Made by a program: the position numbers and the translations under genes
In this document: piece by piece, positions 52,758 to 63,578 of the stretch
How the letters are laid out: the number at the start of each line of letters is the position of its first letter
Numbering within the stretch: position 1 is the first letter of the stretch
NCBI GenBank assembly: GCA_947646735.1
Contig: CANTFK010000795.1
Coordinates: 62,001 to 126,000 of the forward strand
DNA from: Peronospora farinosa
Lineage: Eukaryota > Oomycota > Peronosporomycetes > Peronosporales > Peronosporaceae
DNA length: 64,000 nt
Reading direction: 5' to 3'
Notes under the pieces: model-generated
What the model saw: the letters and a program-made list of their open reading frames with translations, nothing else
Database searches by the model: none
What the model was told of the DNA's origin: nothing

Positions 52758-54838
52758 ATGTGTGTATCGCTGAACTTAACTCGGGTTACACCCGAGCCGT
52801 GTTTATTTGATGAGATCGTCGCAGCGTACAAGGGCGATTCAGATTACGCAGACATTATCGGGTATCTGCGTGCTCCCAGCGATGCTGCACTGGGAGCATT
52901 ATCCCGAACCAAGCGCGACCATATTCATCGATACAGTTTAGATGGCGATTTGCTTCGGTATAGCATCGACCAATTCGATTCTCCTCGCACGGTGATTGCC
53001 AATGACATGGATTTGCGTGCAAGAATCATTCACGAGTATCACGATGCTCCTGCTATTGGCCATTTAGGCCGCGAAAAGACTTTCGCGGCTGTGTCTTGAG
53101 ACTTCTTCTGGCCCCACATGTATAAGTGGGTACGCAACTGGATCCGAACGTGCGAAATATGCCAGCGTATGAAGCCATCTCCATCGTCACAGGCTCCCTT
53201 GCGATCGTTGCCAATTGCAGCAGAGGCCTGGAGATCAGTTTCGATGGAATTTATCTTCGGGCTTGCGCCCGATAGCCAAGCTCGAACGGGCATCTTGGTC
53301 TTTGTTGACAGATTCAGCAAGATGACACATCTCGTGCCTGTTCACGCTAAGGTCACCGCGGTAGAGACCGCGGCGCACTTCATCGACGCGGTGTTCCGTC
53401 ATCATGGCCTTCCAGATAACATTATTTCGGACCGTGACCCGCGATTTACGTCCGCATTTTGGACGTCACTTTTCGAACTCCTCGGGACAAAACTGCTAAT
53501 GTCGACTGCGGCCCATCCGGAAACGGATGGGCAGACCGAGCGCGTGAACCGGGTCCTCGAAGACGTTCTTCGAAGTTATGCTACGTCATTTACAAGTTGG
53601 AGTGCATTTTTACCACTCGCTGAGTTCGCACTCAACAACGCCGTACACGCGTCAACAGGGTTGACGCCATTTTTTGTAAATTCGGCTCGTCACCCTCGTG
53701 TTCCTACTGTCCTGGCCGTGGGGCGACCCACAACACCTAGTGGCTCCACTCTGGGGGGGATAAAGGTGATAAACAAGGATCGAGTGCAGCTCACGGTATT
53801 TTGAGCGCGCAAAGACGGCCATTTTGACGCCATCAGACGTGGCGTCCCCATTAGCTCGATGGACTGCGCAGACATTGATTGACCCGTCTTCGGGTCAGCG
53901 TTCCCCTACTATCAACTACGCGCCGATTGAGTCGGCGCGACCAATTGATGACATGGCCGTGTCGGAATTCATACTTCAACGTCAAGCCATCACCCGCTTT
54001 GTACGCGACGCACTACAAACTGCTGTAGACCAACAGAAGGAGAACGCTGACAAACATGGAAGAAAGAACATGAGCAAGTTTGAGAAAGGTGACCGTGTAT
54101 TATTATCTACGGAAGGTTTAAGGGATTCAGCGGTCACTAATCTGGGCGCGAGTAAACTCGCACCACGCTTCATCGGTCCATTCAAGGTTCTGAAGGCAAT
54201 CGGCGACGCTTATACACTCGACGTACCCTCATCACTGCGACTCCACCCGACATTCTATGTCGGGCGGCTGAAGGAATATCGTCCGGCTACGCTTCACGGT
54301 TTGGCTCCGACGCCGGCTTCAGGGGTTCGTAAGTCGAACGGCCTTCACTTCGTGCTCGACGCGCCGATGACATGGGGCGGGGTCTCGATCCCGTCTCGAC
54401 CTGACCAAGCACCTGGCGCTCCAGAACCCTTATCCCTTGGAGCTGTTCACGGCTCGACTGTCTGTTCTCACTCGAAGTCTTCTCCTCCCGGGCAGCACGT
54501 TCACTGGCAGCCTCAGCCTCCAGCTGAGCATTGGCAGCTATGTTCACGGCCTGATCAACATCGTCCTGAGCAACCAGGACCATCGCGAGGGCCCTCCTCC
54601 GCTTGTTGACGCGGAGGGACAGGTGCGCTGGATTGTAGACCGCATTGTGGGTCACGAGGACCCTCACCAACCTGTACTGCAGTCGGCTCATGAGAAGCGT
54701 GCGGTTCCATCCGCGCATAGGTACCGAGTACGTTGGCTTGGATTCCCTCCCGAGCAGGATACATGGGAACCACGTTCCTCGCTCCTTCGTGACGTTCCAG
54801 ATGTGGTTCTGTCGTATGAAGCCACGAAGTCGGACTAA
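52758..54838 (+). pseudogene. B-family integrase and chromodomain
   Basis: The zinc domain is HDAPAIGHLGREKTF, with a TGA at 53097, then WIRTCEICQRMK. In the core 53118-53804 the first catalytic Asp is Glu (SMEFIFGLAPD), while ISDRDPRFTSAFW and DGQTERVNRVLED are normal. A frameshift lies near 53750. 53824-54609 carries FKVLKAIGDAYTLDVPSSL and HPTFYVGRLKEYR. After a frame change, 54437-54838 ends in a chromodomain (IVDRIVGHEDPHQ, YRVRWLGFPPEQDTWEPRS). Confidence 0.85.
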
Positions 54839-54894
54839 TCCAAGGCGGGCGAGCACGCGAACGCTCTCGTGACAAACGAGAGCGATAAGGAGAT

Positions 54895-55020
54895 CCACGT
54901 CGTCGGGAACGAGAACGATGACGCGAACGAGAACGATTTCGCGAACGCAAACGATGTCGCGAACGAGATCGATGCCGTGAACGAGAACGATGCCGTGATC
55001 GAGAATGTCGCGGTGAATAC
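54895..55020 (+). repeat. GAACGA-type tandem repeat behind the B chromodomain
   Basis: Degenerate 6- and 18-bp units (GCGAACGAGAACGAT and relatives) run for about 120 bp. Both strands stay open across it (Asn/Glu/Asp-rich on plus, Arg/Ser-rich on minus), which is an effect of the repeat. It lies between pol and the antisense frame of B. Confidence 0.75.
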
Positions 55021-55171
55021 ATATCACGATTGCGAGGCGAGAATCGCGCAGCAGGACGGGCAGGCGAACGTGTCGCTGCCCTGCGCTGATGATTCCGCGG
55101 AGATTGACTCCGCTGTCGCGAGTGGTGCCGCCAGCGGGGCGCACCACGAATAACTGCGCTTCTCCGTTCAC

Positions 55172-55757
55172 TCAGACTTCGCTCATACTTTGCAATCCAA
55201 CTTCGTTCGCGATCACTGAGTGGACACTCAGCGATGTGTCCTCGCCATTCGTCATGAGTTGGGCGTGGAGTCGAGTCACAAGATTGGCATCCTTCATTGA
55301 CATGGACGAATCAGAGGCGGTCCTCATTCCAAGCATCCTCACACACTCTTTCGCGTAGCGCGCCGATGGAGTGATCGGCGCGAAGTTCCTCTCGATTGTC
55401 GAGCCATAATTGGAAGCTGCTACCATCCTCGAGCATCCGACTTTAACGTTGGATGAAGGCACACCAAGAACGTTGTAGAGCTTCATGCTCGATTCCATCA
55501 AGACCTTTCCCGCGCAGTTTACGAAATCGGCGGAAGTAGTCCCGCATCGTGTCCAGCGAGTCCGGAGCGTGAGCTCCGGACAAGTCGTACAGTGACCAAG
55601 GTATGAGTTGCCGCGCCATGATGTTGGTTGATGCACTCCCGCTGACGTTCCTTGAGAGTGCTGCTGGATTGGGTTCTGGGTCTCCGGACATTGCTTGTTC
55701 GTTTGTGAGCGAAGGGTTTTCGACAGTTGAGCACTCACGATTGGTGAGTGCTGTCAT
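55172..55757 (-). pseudogene. Antisense ORF of the B element, frameshifted
   Basis: Opposite to pol, starting next to the 3' LTR, frame 55757-55443 reads QLIPWSLYDLSGAHAPDSLD and DYFRRFRKLRGKGLDGIEHE. Another frame, 55500-55172, continues with NVLGVPSSNVKVGCSRMVAA and VIANEVGLQSMSEV. Together they form one protein-like sequence with a frameshift near 55470. No known domain is recognised. It occupies the same place as the antisense frames of A and C, but I see no sequence similarity to them by eye. Confidence 0.5.
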
Positions 55758-55771
55758 GAGAAGGGGGTGAT

Positions 55772-56109
55772 GTAATGGGCTACATTACATAGTATTAATA
55801 TGAATAAACAATTGCATATGTAGGCAGGTGCTGGGCCCGAATAGCGGGCACAGCGTGACAATTTTTATTATTGGTTTATTATTGGGGCCTAAAGTCCCAA
55901 TATGGACCAATGATAAATCAACCTGAAATTGTGTGGTTCCCGAAAGGCGGGAGCACTGTCGTATTTATTACGACTAAAATCTTCGTAATTAGTACGAATT
56001 AAAACCAAAATAAGAATCAGAGTTAAATTTACTTAGTACCTAATACTTGGGCTTGAGTCTTCCTCAAGCGCGCGTGTAAGCTAGTGACGGTACGTTCTAG
56101 CCCCATTAC
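55772..56109 (+). repeat. 3' LTR of the nested B element
   Basis: 338 bp, TGTAATGGGCTAC...TAGCCCCATTACA, preceded by the purine tract GAGAAGGGGGTGA. It is homologous to 380-700. Confidence 0.85.
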
Positions 56110-56734
56110 ACCGTGTCTTCTTCGTCCTCGGTTTCCCCCGCGAACAGAAGGATGGGAACGCCCTTCATGGGAGGAACTGGCGCACCGCGCACTTGCCTGT
56201 TAAGGCGTGCCAAGTATTGGCTTCGCGTAGTAATATGAGGTTCCAGATATCGTTGTCGAAGGGCCGTTCGCGTTGCAACACCCTCGGGTGAAATGGCCTC
56301 AGGCCCAATGGCCCAGCCAGAAAGGGAATGCCCAGATGCTTCCTTTAGGCGTTCTTCCACCGTAGGTGGTTTGAACCTGTACTGTCGGTGGTCTTGAAGC
56401 CTCGCCATATTCTTCGTCCGGCGCTTGGCACCTTCCTCTTGGTCGATGGTCTGCTGTTGTTGCTCGTCAAGTGGGTTGGTAACCGTCGCCGTAGATGATA
56501 CGTCAGGCGGGTCACGTAACGCTGTTAGCGCATCTGCAGCACCACGCTCAGGAACGGATTCGGTGCATGACGAGTGTCATCTTCACCCGTGAGGGTGACT
56601 AAAGGGGACCCATCGGGTCCCACAAAGACGGTGTCACTTTCGTAATCAACCGCTTCGTCAAGGTCGCCTTCGATAAGGTCCCGAAGAGTCTGTGACTCAC
56701 TGCCAGGAGGCGTCATGTTAGGTGCCGTGAACAA
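56110..56734 (-). pseudogene. Remnant of the A3 antisense ORF
   Basis: 56408-56106 equals the start of the long antisense frame of A2 (ARLQDHRQYRFKPPTVEERL), cut by the B insertion at 56109. 56734-56525 equals the first A2 frame and ends in the same FLSVVLQMR stop, so the frame break is shared between the copies. ATG equivalent to 41630 lies at 56716. Few differences from A2 are visible. Confidence 0.8.
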
Positions 56735-56827
56735 TCCGTGAGGTTTTAAACGTTCGCTAAAGCACTACCTTTAAGAGGAAAAATGTCGAGTGACATCATA
56801 TGGGAACGTCAGTCTGGTGGGGGAGGG

Positions 56828-57469
56828 TGTAACGGGGTTACACGATGGTTGTAGCGCCTTTCCGAGAGTTTACGGTTGAACTCCCCTTTGTATTGCATAT
56901 AATGCATTATTATACTTCTCTTTAAAGAGGTATTAAGTATGAGCGTTAAAGATACGGTATTACCGTAATACCGTATCTTATCGATTAGGATTCGATAAAT
57001 CGATAACGCTGTACTAAGTACATCATACACAGATGTTTAGACGATACGTCGTTCAATAGCAAAGTCTGCATATAATAATTACTATTATAGTAGTTAATCT
57101 AGTGTAGTGTACTTAGAGTAGGACTATTCATAAAATCTTAAAGCATAAATAAAATCAGTTCTCCTTTTGAGTTTAAGATAGCAAGTCGTTCTGACTTGTT
57201 CTCTTGTGCACTTCGTGCGTTGGTTCTCTGAACCTCTAAGCTTCTAGCTTGTTCTTGCACTCTTTGCGTTGGTTTTCTGAACCTTAAGCTTATTGCTTGC
57301 AGACTAAAGGTCTCTTTCCTCGTTCCTTAGTACAGGGTGACTTTTAAGTCGTTTAATTAGTTCCTTAGAACTAAGTGGCTTTTGCCTTAACTCTATTTAG
57401 TTCTCTCGAACTAAGAGGCTTCCAGCCTAAAGTCTTCCTCTGGCTAAAGAGCTGTGCAGCTCCGCTACA
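56828..57469 (+). repeat. 3' LTR of A3
   Basis: 642 bp, TGTAACGGGGTTACACGATG...GCTCCGCTACA, preceded by GGTGGGGGAGGG, then the AGAAT duplication at 57470-57474. Confidence 0.92.
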
Positions 57470-57474
57470 AGAAT

Positions 57475-57836
57475 AGGTTTAATGTGGCCCATGGTGCGTG
57501 AAGTGTCTACTCAGATAGCAATTAATGACCAAGCCAACAAAACAGAAGCTACATGCTGTAACGGGCCAATATCCATTAGATATATGATACTTAACGGGGA
57601 GGTGCAGCAGAGGAGGTGCTGAAGTTTTTTTAGAACTCTAAATTATGAGTTCTCTATATTAAAAGTTTTAAAAAACCTACAGGACCTCTGCTGCTGAGTA
57701 CAAAAACACCTTAAAAATTGCGTATATCAATAACCGCTTCTAATAGCTTAATTACTTCTCAGAAAAACTCAGAAACCATATATAATTCATTATATAAGAG
57801 CTTAAGTATCAAATTGATACCCTATTTTAGAATTCG
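57475..57836. other. Spacer with an LTR-start fragment and hairpins
   Basis: TGTAACGGGCC at about 57558 followed by TACTTAACGGGGAGGT near 57588 repeats the first part of the LTR-like blocks at 19770 and 29820. Right of it GCAGCAGAGG (57604) pairs with CCTCTGCTGC (57685), enclosing AGAACTC/GAGTTCT. This may be a small non-autonomous element; no gene is seen. Confidence 0.35.
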
Positions 57837-57893
57837 GTGCTCTATTTACGTCCATTATCCAAACCAAGTGACCCAATCTTCACACTTTCCAAG

Positions 57894-60048
57894 ATGGCAC
57901 TCGATGATCATCACTCTCTCTCTGTCCGCACCAAGCGTAAATCTTCACCTGCTGCTTCGTCCAACGTCTCAAGCTCTAAACGTCGACGTCGCCAAGCTCC
58001 ATCTCCTGCTCCAGTGTCTTCTACTGTCTCTAAACCTCGTCCCAGTCGTCGTGCCACACCTATTGATCCATCGAAACCTTCACTTTCCATTGCTTCCACA
58101 CGTTCAAATGTGACAGATTTTCAGTTGAAGTTGAAGAAAAAGAAGAAGAAGGCGGTTGAACCGATGACGCTTTTTAGTCGATACGCAGATCCATCGGTAC
58201 AAAGTCCAGCATTTCGTCCTCTGGACTCGAAGGACAATGCGACAAGAGCCACTTTATTAGAAGAGCTTCCACGTCCACGCTGTCATCAAGAGGATACAGA
58301 GACAAATACTGTGTTACTACTAGCTAGCAATGGAGACATAGATAAAGTCGTGGACTTGACAGTTGTAGAGCATGTTTCAAGTCTCGCGATGGTCGAGGGA
58401 GATGATATTTTACAGACACTTATGAGAACAAGCACACCACGAGTTAAACGGAGATTTCCATCGGAAGAAGCACTGACGGATAGTGAGCAGAGAGACAGAG
58501 ACGTGTTACGTCGACGACGTCTGAAGCTACGGAATCAATTTTCAGTGATGAAAAAAGAGGAGCCACATGCTACTGGATGCGTTGGGGGTCCAGAAGTTGA
58601 GGGATGTCTTTTCAAGGAGAATCTTGCACAGACAGGAAGAGTGCAGTTTGAAGGAGGAACAGTCGAGAGAGCTGAAGACAAGGCACGTACACACTTGATT
58701 GAGGATGAAGTTGAGACTGACGAGGAAACAACAGAGAGCAAGATCAAGCGTCTGAGTAAAGTCATGCATATGAACTGGCGACAATATCTTTTCTGGCTTG
58801 TATCAGGTGCAATGCTACTCTGTGCGATGGTTGTTGCTGCACCATTTGTGAAGAAACTGATGGAGCCACCACTGCCATATTGTGATAGCGAATGGATCGA
58901 TGTTGGTGATGGGTCCTACGTCTTGGCCGATCCAGTAGATACTTTTGATCGGTCGAAGGCACTTCAGCCATTTATAAGCACTGCTTCAGTAGCTACGCGT
59001 GCCTCACAACCCGTGTGTCAACCATGCCCCGTGTATGGTAACTGTCTCAATGGTTCTGTAATTTCCTGTAATCCACCGTATGAGCTGCAGTATGGATTGT
59101 GCAAGGAAAACCCGAAATTGCAGGCGAATCTCGACCAGCTCGCGCTTAGCATACAGAAATTTATCATCGAAAAGGCTGCGAAAAATGCGTGTGACAATGT
59201 GTCATTGTGGAGCTACTTCAACTCAGATAGTGGAGTGGAGCCGACGGGCGACGTTACGGCATCGATCGCAGTGAGGCTTTCGGATGTGCAGATCTTCGCG
59301 AAAGAAAGGGTTTTGTTTGGAAAGACTGTGTCCAATTTGTCCCGCGAGTACGTGTTTAATCGTGCTCTAGACATGGCACTGCGTGCCCTCGTAGACATTT
59401 ATGTGACCGAGGACCAGAGTCAGCTCGTCGTGGGTAGAAGTGTTGTGCCATGGTCATGCCGCGCCAAACATCAACTGTACGCTCACATTAAGCTAATTGC
59501 GTTGGCTGTCGCATTCGGGACAGTGCTGGTATGTGCCTACAGACAGTTTCTTTTATACCGCACGGAACGCCAACTAGTGGATCGGTTTGTGAAGGAGGTG
59601 CGCTTTTTTCTCTTGGACCGGACGCGCCAACCGGATCGGTTTTACCCGGCCAACCATCTCCGCGACAACTTGTTCGAGAAACAATCTCTCCCAGACCGAA
59701 AATGGCTGTGCAAGTCTGTTTGGCCGAGAGTTGCTGCTGTTGTGAAGGATGACTCTCGAATAAGAATGCGAGTGATGAGGTACGTCTGGATGATACAAGG
59801 GTCAGCTAGAAATTGTTGTGAGTTGACGGCCTGCTGTTGTGCTTTTGGTCGGGGAATGCAGAGTACAAGGTGAAGATATGGTCGTGTGGGAATGGGCATC
59901 TTCATCGGCACCACCTTACCGGCGGGCTGGAAGTAATCGTGGTCGAGGTTTGCGCACCGTAGCTACTTTGCAGCAAGAAAGTGCTGGTGATGCTCGACCG
60001 GTGCCATCTCGACGGCGTAAGAAGGACAGTCGCATGAGTCTTCCCTGA
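57894..60048 (+). CDS. MAN1/Src1-type inner nuclear membrane protein
   Basis: Two exons: 57894-59779 and 59862-60048, intron 82 nt (GTACGT...GAATGCAG), 690 aa. An in-frame ATG at 57837 would add 19 residues, but an initiator-like TCCATTATCCAAAC at 57851 favours 57894. The N-terminal 300 residues are basic and disordered, with KRRRR and KKKKKK clusters as expected for nuclear import. Two membrane segments (near WLVSGAMLLCAMVVAAPFV and LIALAVAFGTVLVCAY) enclose a lumenal domain with the cysteine signature CQPCPVYGNC...CNPPYELQYGLC. A winged-helix-like end follows (NHLRDNLFEK...DSRIRMRV, then RVQGEDMVVWEW after splicing). This is the Man1-Src1 C-terminal domain, which tethers chromatin at the inner nuclear envelope. 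A LEM domain is not evident. Confidence 0.8.
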
Positions 60049-60183
60049 TATCGATTGCTTTCAGATAGGCTCCACTATTAGACTGACAATTCTTTTTTGC
60101 TTTTCATTCGCAAGTTTCGATCGCAAGCTACAATGTATTCATTGCAGGGCATTTACAAGTCTATCGAGGATGGATAATGTATA

Positions 60184-61323
60184 TCACAGCTCCTTGATGC
60201 TTTTTTCGCAGCTAATTTGGCGCCGCTTGATGACAGCACCCGCCAGTTCCGTCAGAACTTTGACGGTGTCTTCCCAGTTGATGCATGCGTCCGTAATGCT
60301 CATGCCATATACAAGCTTCGCCGGGTCGTCGCCGATTGACTGATTACCCTCGACAATATTTGACTCGATCATGATACCCAGCAGGTTTGTGTTTCCCTCA
60401 GCGACAATATCTGCCAAGTAGCTGGACACGTTAGCCTGCTCAGCATGTTGTTTGCGCGAGTTGCCATGGGAGCAGTCCACCATGATCTTGTACGGCTGTT
60501 TGGCTTTGACCAGCCTTCCCACCGCTTCCTCAATGAAATTGTCTTTGAAGTTTGGTCCACTCGATCCACCGCGGAGAATAACGTGGCAGTCTTTGTTGCC
60601 CCTGGTACGTACAATGGACGCGATGCCATGTTCATCCAGGCCCAGAAAAGTGTGTGGCTGCGACGATGACACAGTTGCATCCACTGCAACCTGCAAGTCA
60701 CCTCCCGTGCCGTTTTTAAAACCCATTGGCATGGACAATCCACTCGTCAGCTCCCGATGTAGCTGTGACTCTGTGGTGCGAGCTCCAATAGCTCCCCATG
60801 ATACCAAATCGGCCGTAAATTGCGGCGAGATAGTATCCAGGAACTCAAGACCTACAGGAAGACCTAAAGCATTGACATCGAGCAAGAGTTTACGGGCAAT
60901 GCGTAAGCCCTTATTGATCTGGAACGACGCGTCCAAGTCTGGGTCATTAATGAGTCCCTTCCAACCAACAGTGGTCCGTGGTTTTTCAAAATACGTGCGC
61001 ATGATGATGACCAGTTCACCCTTGAGCTCATCCGCCAGAGTTTTGAGACGTTCGGCATAGTCCAGAGCTGCAGCAGTGTCATGAATGGAGCAAGGACCGA
61101 CGACAGCCACGAGACGGTCGTCTTGGTCGTGCAGAATACGAGACACAGCAACACGCGTGTCATTTACGAGGTCGTACACTTGGGGTGACACGGGCAGCTC
61201 TTCGAGGACACAAGCAGGAGGCATTAATGGTTTAATTGCAAGCACATTACGGTCTTTCAGACACTGACGTTTAGCAGCGCGACCGATTTCAAAAGCAAAG
61301 CAAGATGGCATTGAAATGGACAC
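60184..61323 (-). CDS. DAHP synthase, class I (shikimate pathway)
   Basis: Single exon, 379 aa, the usual length for the AroF/G/H type. It condenses phosphoenolpyruvate and erythrose 4-phosphate to DAHP, the first step of the shikimate pathway. Signatures: VAVVGPCSIHD (about 73-82), IIMRTYFEKPRTTVGWKG (about 106-123), GAIGARTTESQLHRELTSGL, CHVILRGGSSGPNF and IMVDCSHGNSRKQ. The metal and substrate residues in these blocks look intact. The N-terminus is short, with no clear targeting signal. CTCATTTTCATT (61360-61349, reverse), 26-37 bp upstream, resembles an oomycete initiator. In oomycetes later pathway steps sit on a fused AROM protein, not present here. Confidence 0.93.
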   Translation of the reverse strand: MSISMPSCFAFEIGRAAKRQCLKDRNVLAIKPLMPPACVLEELPVSPQVYDLVNDTRVAVSRILHDQDDRLVAVVGPCSIHDTAAALDYAERLKTLADELKGELVIIMRTYFEKPRTTVGWKGLINDPDLDASFQINKGLRIARKLLLDVNALGLPVGLEFLDTISPQFTADLVSWGAIGARTTESQLHRELTSGLSMPMGFKNGTGGDLQVAVDATVSSSQPHTFLGLDEHGIASIVRTRGNKDCHVILRGGSSGPNFKDNFIEEAVGRLVKAKQPYKIMVDCSHGNSRKQHAEQANVSSYLADIVAEGNTNLLGIMIESNIVEGNQSIGDDPAKLVYGMSITDACINWEDTVKVLTELAGAVIKRRQISCEKSIKEL

Positions 61324-61561
61324 TTGTGGGGTAGATGGTAAATGTGGGAATGAAAATGAGACAGTGAGTTTCTTATTGTACCCCTTGGGATATTGGATAC
61401 TATTAAAATGCGTTTTTTTGCACTTCTGAACTTTCAGCAGTCGACGGTAACCAGCAGACGTTTAAACTCCCGTTGATTGGCTGCTAATCAAGAATGTGGT
61501 ACGAAGGTTGCACTTTGACAAGTGCGTGCCTTGTACAACGTTACACGGCGACTTTTCGAGC
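61324..61561. promoter_or_regulatory. Divergent intergenic promoter region
   Basis: These 238 bp separate the starts of the DAHP synthase gene (reverse) and the PH-domain gene (forward), so both promoters must lie here. Apart from the CTCATT initiator-like site on the reverse strand no clear element is visible. Confidence 0.5.
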
Positions 61562-63578
61562 ATGACGGACGCGACGGTTCCGCGAATCAGTGGCATGATA
61601 TGGATGCGTCTTGTCGGTATATTACGTGTTTGGCACAGTCGGTACGTCCGCCCCGTCGGATCCGTCGCTGGGTAATTTTTTTACAAAAATAACATCGTTT
61701 CTTTTTTGTTCGGTTATTTCTAAATGTAAAGAGCAGCTGTTGTGACTGCTGACGGTATTTTACGATACCAGAAAAAAACGGATGCGTAAGTTATTTTTTT
61801 CTTACCGCTTCTGTCTTTTAAAAATTCTATTTTTATGAATTTTGAATGCGTATTTAAAAAATAGTGACAGCAAGAAGACCAAAAAAATCGATTTGGTCAA
61901 GGTCAGACCTACTCACAAGGCCATATCTGATGAAATGTCTTATTATACATACTATTGACATTTTTTATGTAATTAATTTTATAGGCAACTTTCCCTACTA
62001 CTACTATTGCAAAAGCTAATGGTTACTACTATTTTGAGCTACAATACGAATCTACACAAGTGGCCATTGGATTTCCTGTATTACAAGAAGCTCAATTATG
62101 GTTGAGTCAAATGATGGAAGCTGTTGGTATGTAGTTCATGCAATTAGTTTGGTTTTTTTTATAAGAAAAAACTTGCTAAAAATTAATTGTTTTTAGATGA
62201 AAATAGTGCTGGTCGACGAGCATGGATTGCAAACTTACGTAAAATGTTGACGCTTCAATTACGTGATCGACGTGAACTCGTGCCAGTCATGGCGGATCGA
62301 GATTGGTTCAGTGAGTGGAATTACTGTCTACGGTAAAAAAAAATTCTGAAGTAACAATGTGATCAATGCTGATGGTGTTTTTTGACGCTTTTTTTTACTA
62401 ATTGAAATATTGTTGGTGATAGGTCATTGAAAAATGAGAAAGAACCGGTTGCTATACGTCAGAGACGACTAAGACGGCTGTATACGGTAAGGTTGAAATT
62501 CTTTTTTTATTGTTTGTGTCATCTCTTTTTATATTGTTGCTGTAATTTTTTGATTTGGCTATTGTTCACCATTTGGCATAACGTGAAGATTTGGCTACAA
62601 TTCGAGTTGTTTACCGAGCTTCTGGCCGAGATCTTCTTTTGGTCAGTTCGGCAGCGAGATGCACGAGGTCTTGCTCGGATTGAATCATTTGAATGCGCTG
62701 CAAGTGACTTTGCTGTGAATGGTGGTAATGAGCTAAACCCAATTGAGTTGTCTCATGTGGTTGAGCCCAAGGAAACAGCACACTCCAGATTACTGGCGTC
62801 TACGCTATCACTTCCTACCACCGGACCAACTTTTTCAGGCAACGAACGTGACCTTGGAGTGGAGACTTTGTATGCGGTGCATGACGATGTGGACAAAATG
62901 AAGCTCGCTGGTATTCGCTTGGAGTTTGCGTCAAAGAGTTGGCAAGGACATAAGCGGTTGGCCAAAGAAACAGCTCTACTTGCAAAGTTTCGTTCACTCA
63001 TTGAGCTTTTTCTTTCGGAAAGCACGACGGAAAGTGGCAAATTGCCACCGTCATTGCAAGCAGTATTTTCGAAGCTCCCAACTTTCCCCCTTGTCTCTGC
63101 GTTTTCGATACGAGGTGTGAGCGTGGTGGCAATCGCTGAACCACTGAACAGTAAACGATCGATACTCACAACGATCGACAATCGTGACCTTGCCGGATTG
63201 AGTATGGCTCTGCGCGAAGCCAAAATGCTCCGGTACTTCCCATACAAGGAGCTGCCCGAACTTATTGCTCGGAAACTTTCTAATAATGCCGAGTCCACGT
63301 TGGTAAGGATACATTCACGCTATGATGATGTGCTGGTGAATTCGTTACGATCACCGATGGCATATGGAGTGCTGATTCGTGCGGTACATGGCGCAAGTAA
63401 AAATATAAGCCGAGTTGAAATGCTGTCTGCTCATGACGTGAAAGATCTCGTGCATACGTTAGAGCCACGATGGGTTCCGTACCTGGATCTGGTTTATTAT
63501 CAATTAGTCAATGAAACATCTCTCGTCGAGAATTTAGCTGCCAGCGAATTTCTTCTGATGGCCTCGACATTCAATTAG
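61562..63578 (+). CDS. PH-domain protein, seven exons
   Basis: The exon chain that stays in frame is 61562-61671, 61732-61785, 61865-61901, 61985-62126, 62197-62332, 62423-62486 and 62589-63578 (510 aa to the TAG). Each intron has GT...AG ends and the phases fit. Exons 1-4 spell a pleckstrin-homology fold: ISGMIWMRLVGILRVWHSRY, then TADGILRYQKKTD, DSKKTKKIDLVK (a 37-nt exon), NGYYYFELQYES and the closing helix EAQLWLSQMMEAV with the expected Trp. PH domains bind phosphoinositides or proteins at membranes. The rest is mostly helical with a basic stretch (RQRRLRRLY) and no domain I recognise. The sixth intron (102 nt, 62487-62588) has no stop in frame, so its retention would add a hydrophobic, Phe-rich insert. 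The TAG may not be the true end (see next entry). Confidence 0.7.

Larger units (their letters stand above)
51606..56109 (+). mobile_element. Truncated family-B gypsy element nested in A3
   Basis: The segment starts abruptly within RT (AQTPIPRKD) and runs through RNase H, integrase, chromodomain, an antisense-frame region, a polypurine tract (GAGAAGGGGGTGA, 55759-55771) and a complete 3' LTR (55772-56109). Its right end meets A sequence CCGTGTCTTC exactly as in A2 (reverse of 42237), so the 3' end is a true insertion boundary, while the left end at 51606 is a deletion junction. Confidence 0.85.
49022..57469 (+). mobile_element. Gypsy element A3 carrying a truncated B element
   Basis: Family-A LTRs (49022-49661, 56828-57469) with a perfect target duplication AGAAT (49017-49021 and 57470-57474) show one insertion. 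From the left it has A-type gag, protease and part of the linker to 51606. Then follow B-type RT through a complete B 3' LTR to 56109, and A-type sequence again (antisense-frame region and 3' LTR). The A segment equivalent to about 42237-46010 of A2 is missing. The simplest history is B inserting into A3 followed by one deletion spanning A and the left part of B. Confidence 0.88.

Noticed and set aside
54287..55171. 294-codon reverse-strand frame and a 155-codon Arg/Ser-rich frame at 54555-55022
   Set aside because: They lie opposite the B integrase end and chromodomain, and their SR-like repeats mirror the GAACGA tandem repeat at 54895-55020.
60452..61060. 202-codon plus-strand frame
   Set aside because: It is a shadow of the DAHP synthase gene, whose motifs on the other strand are decisive.
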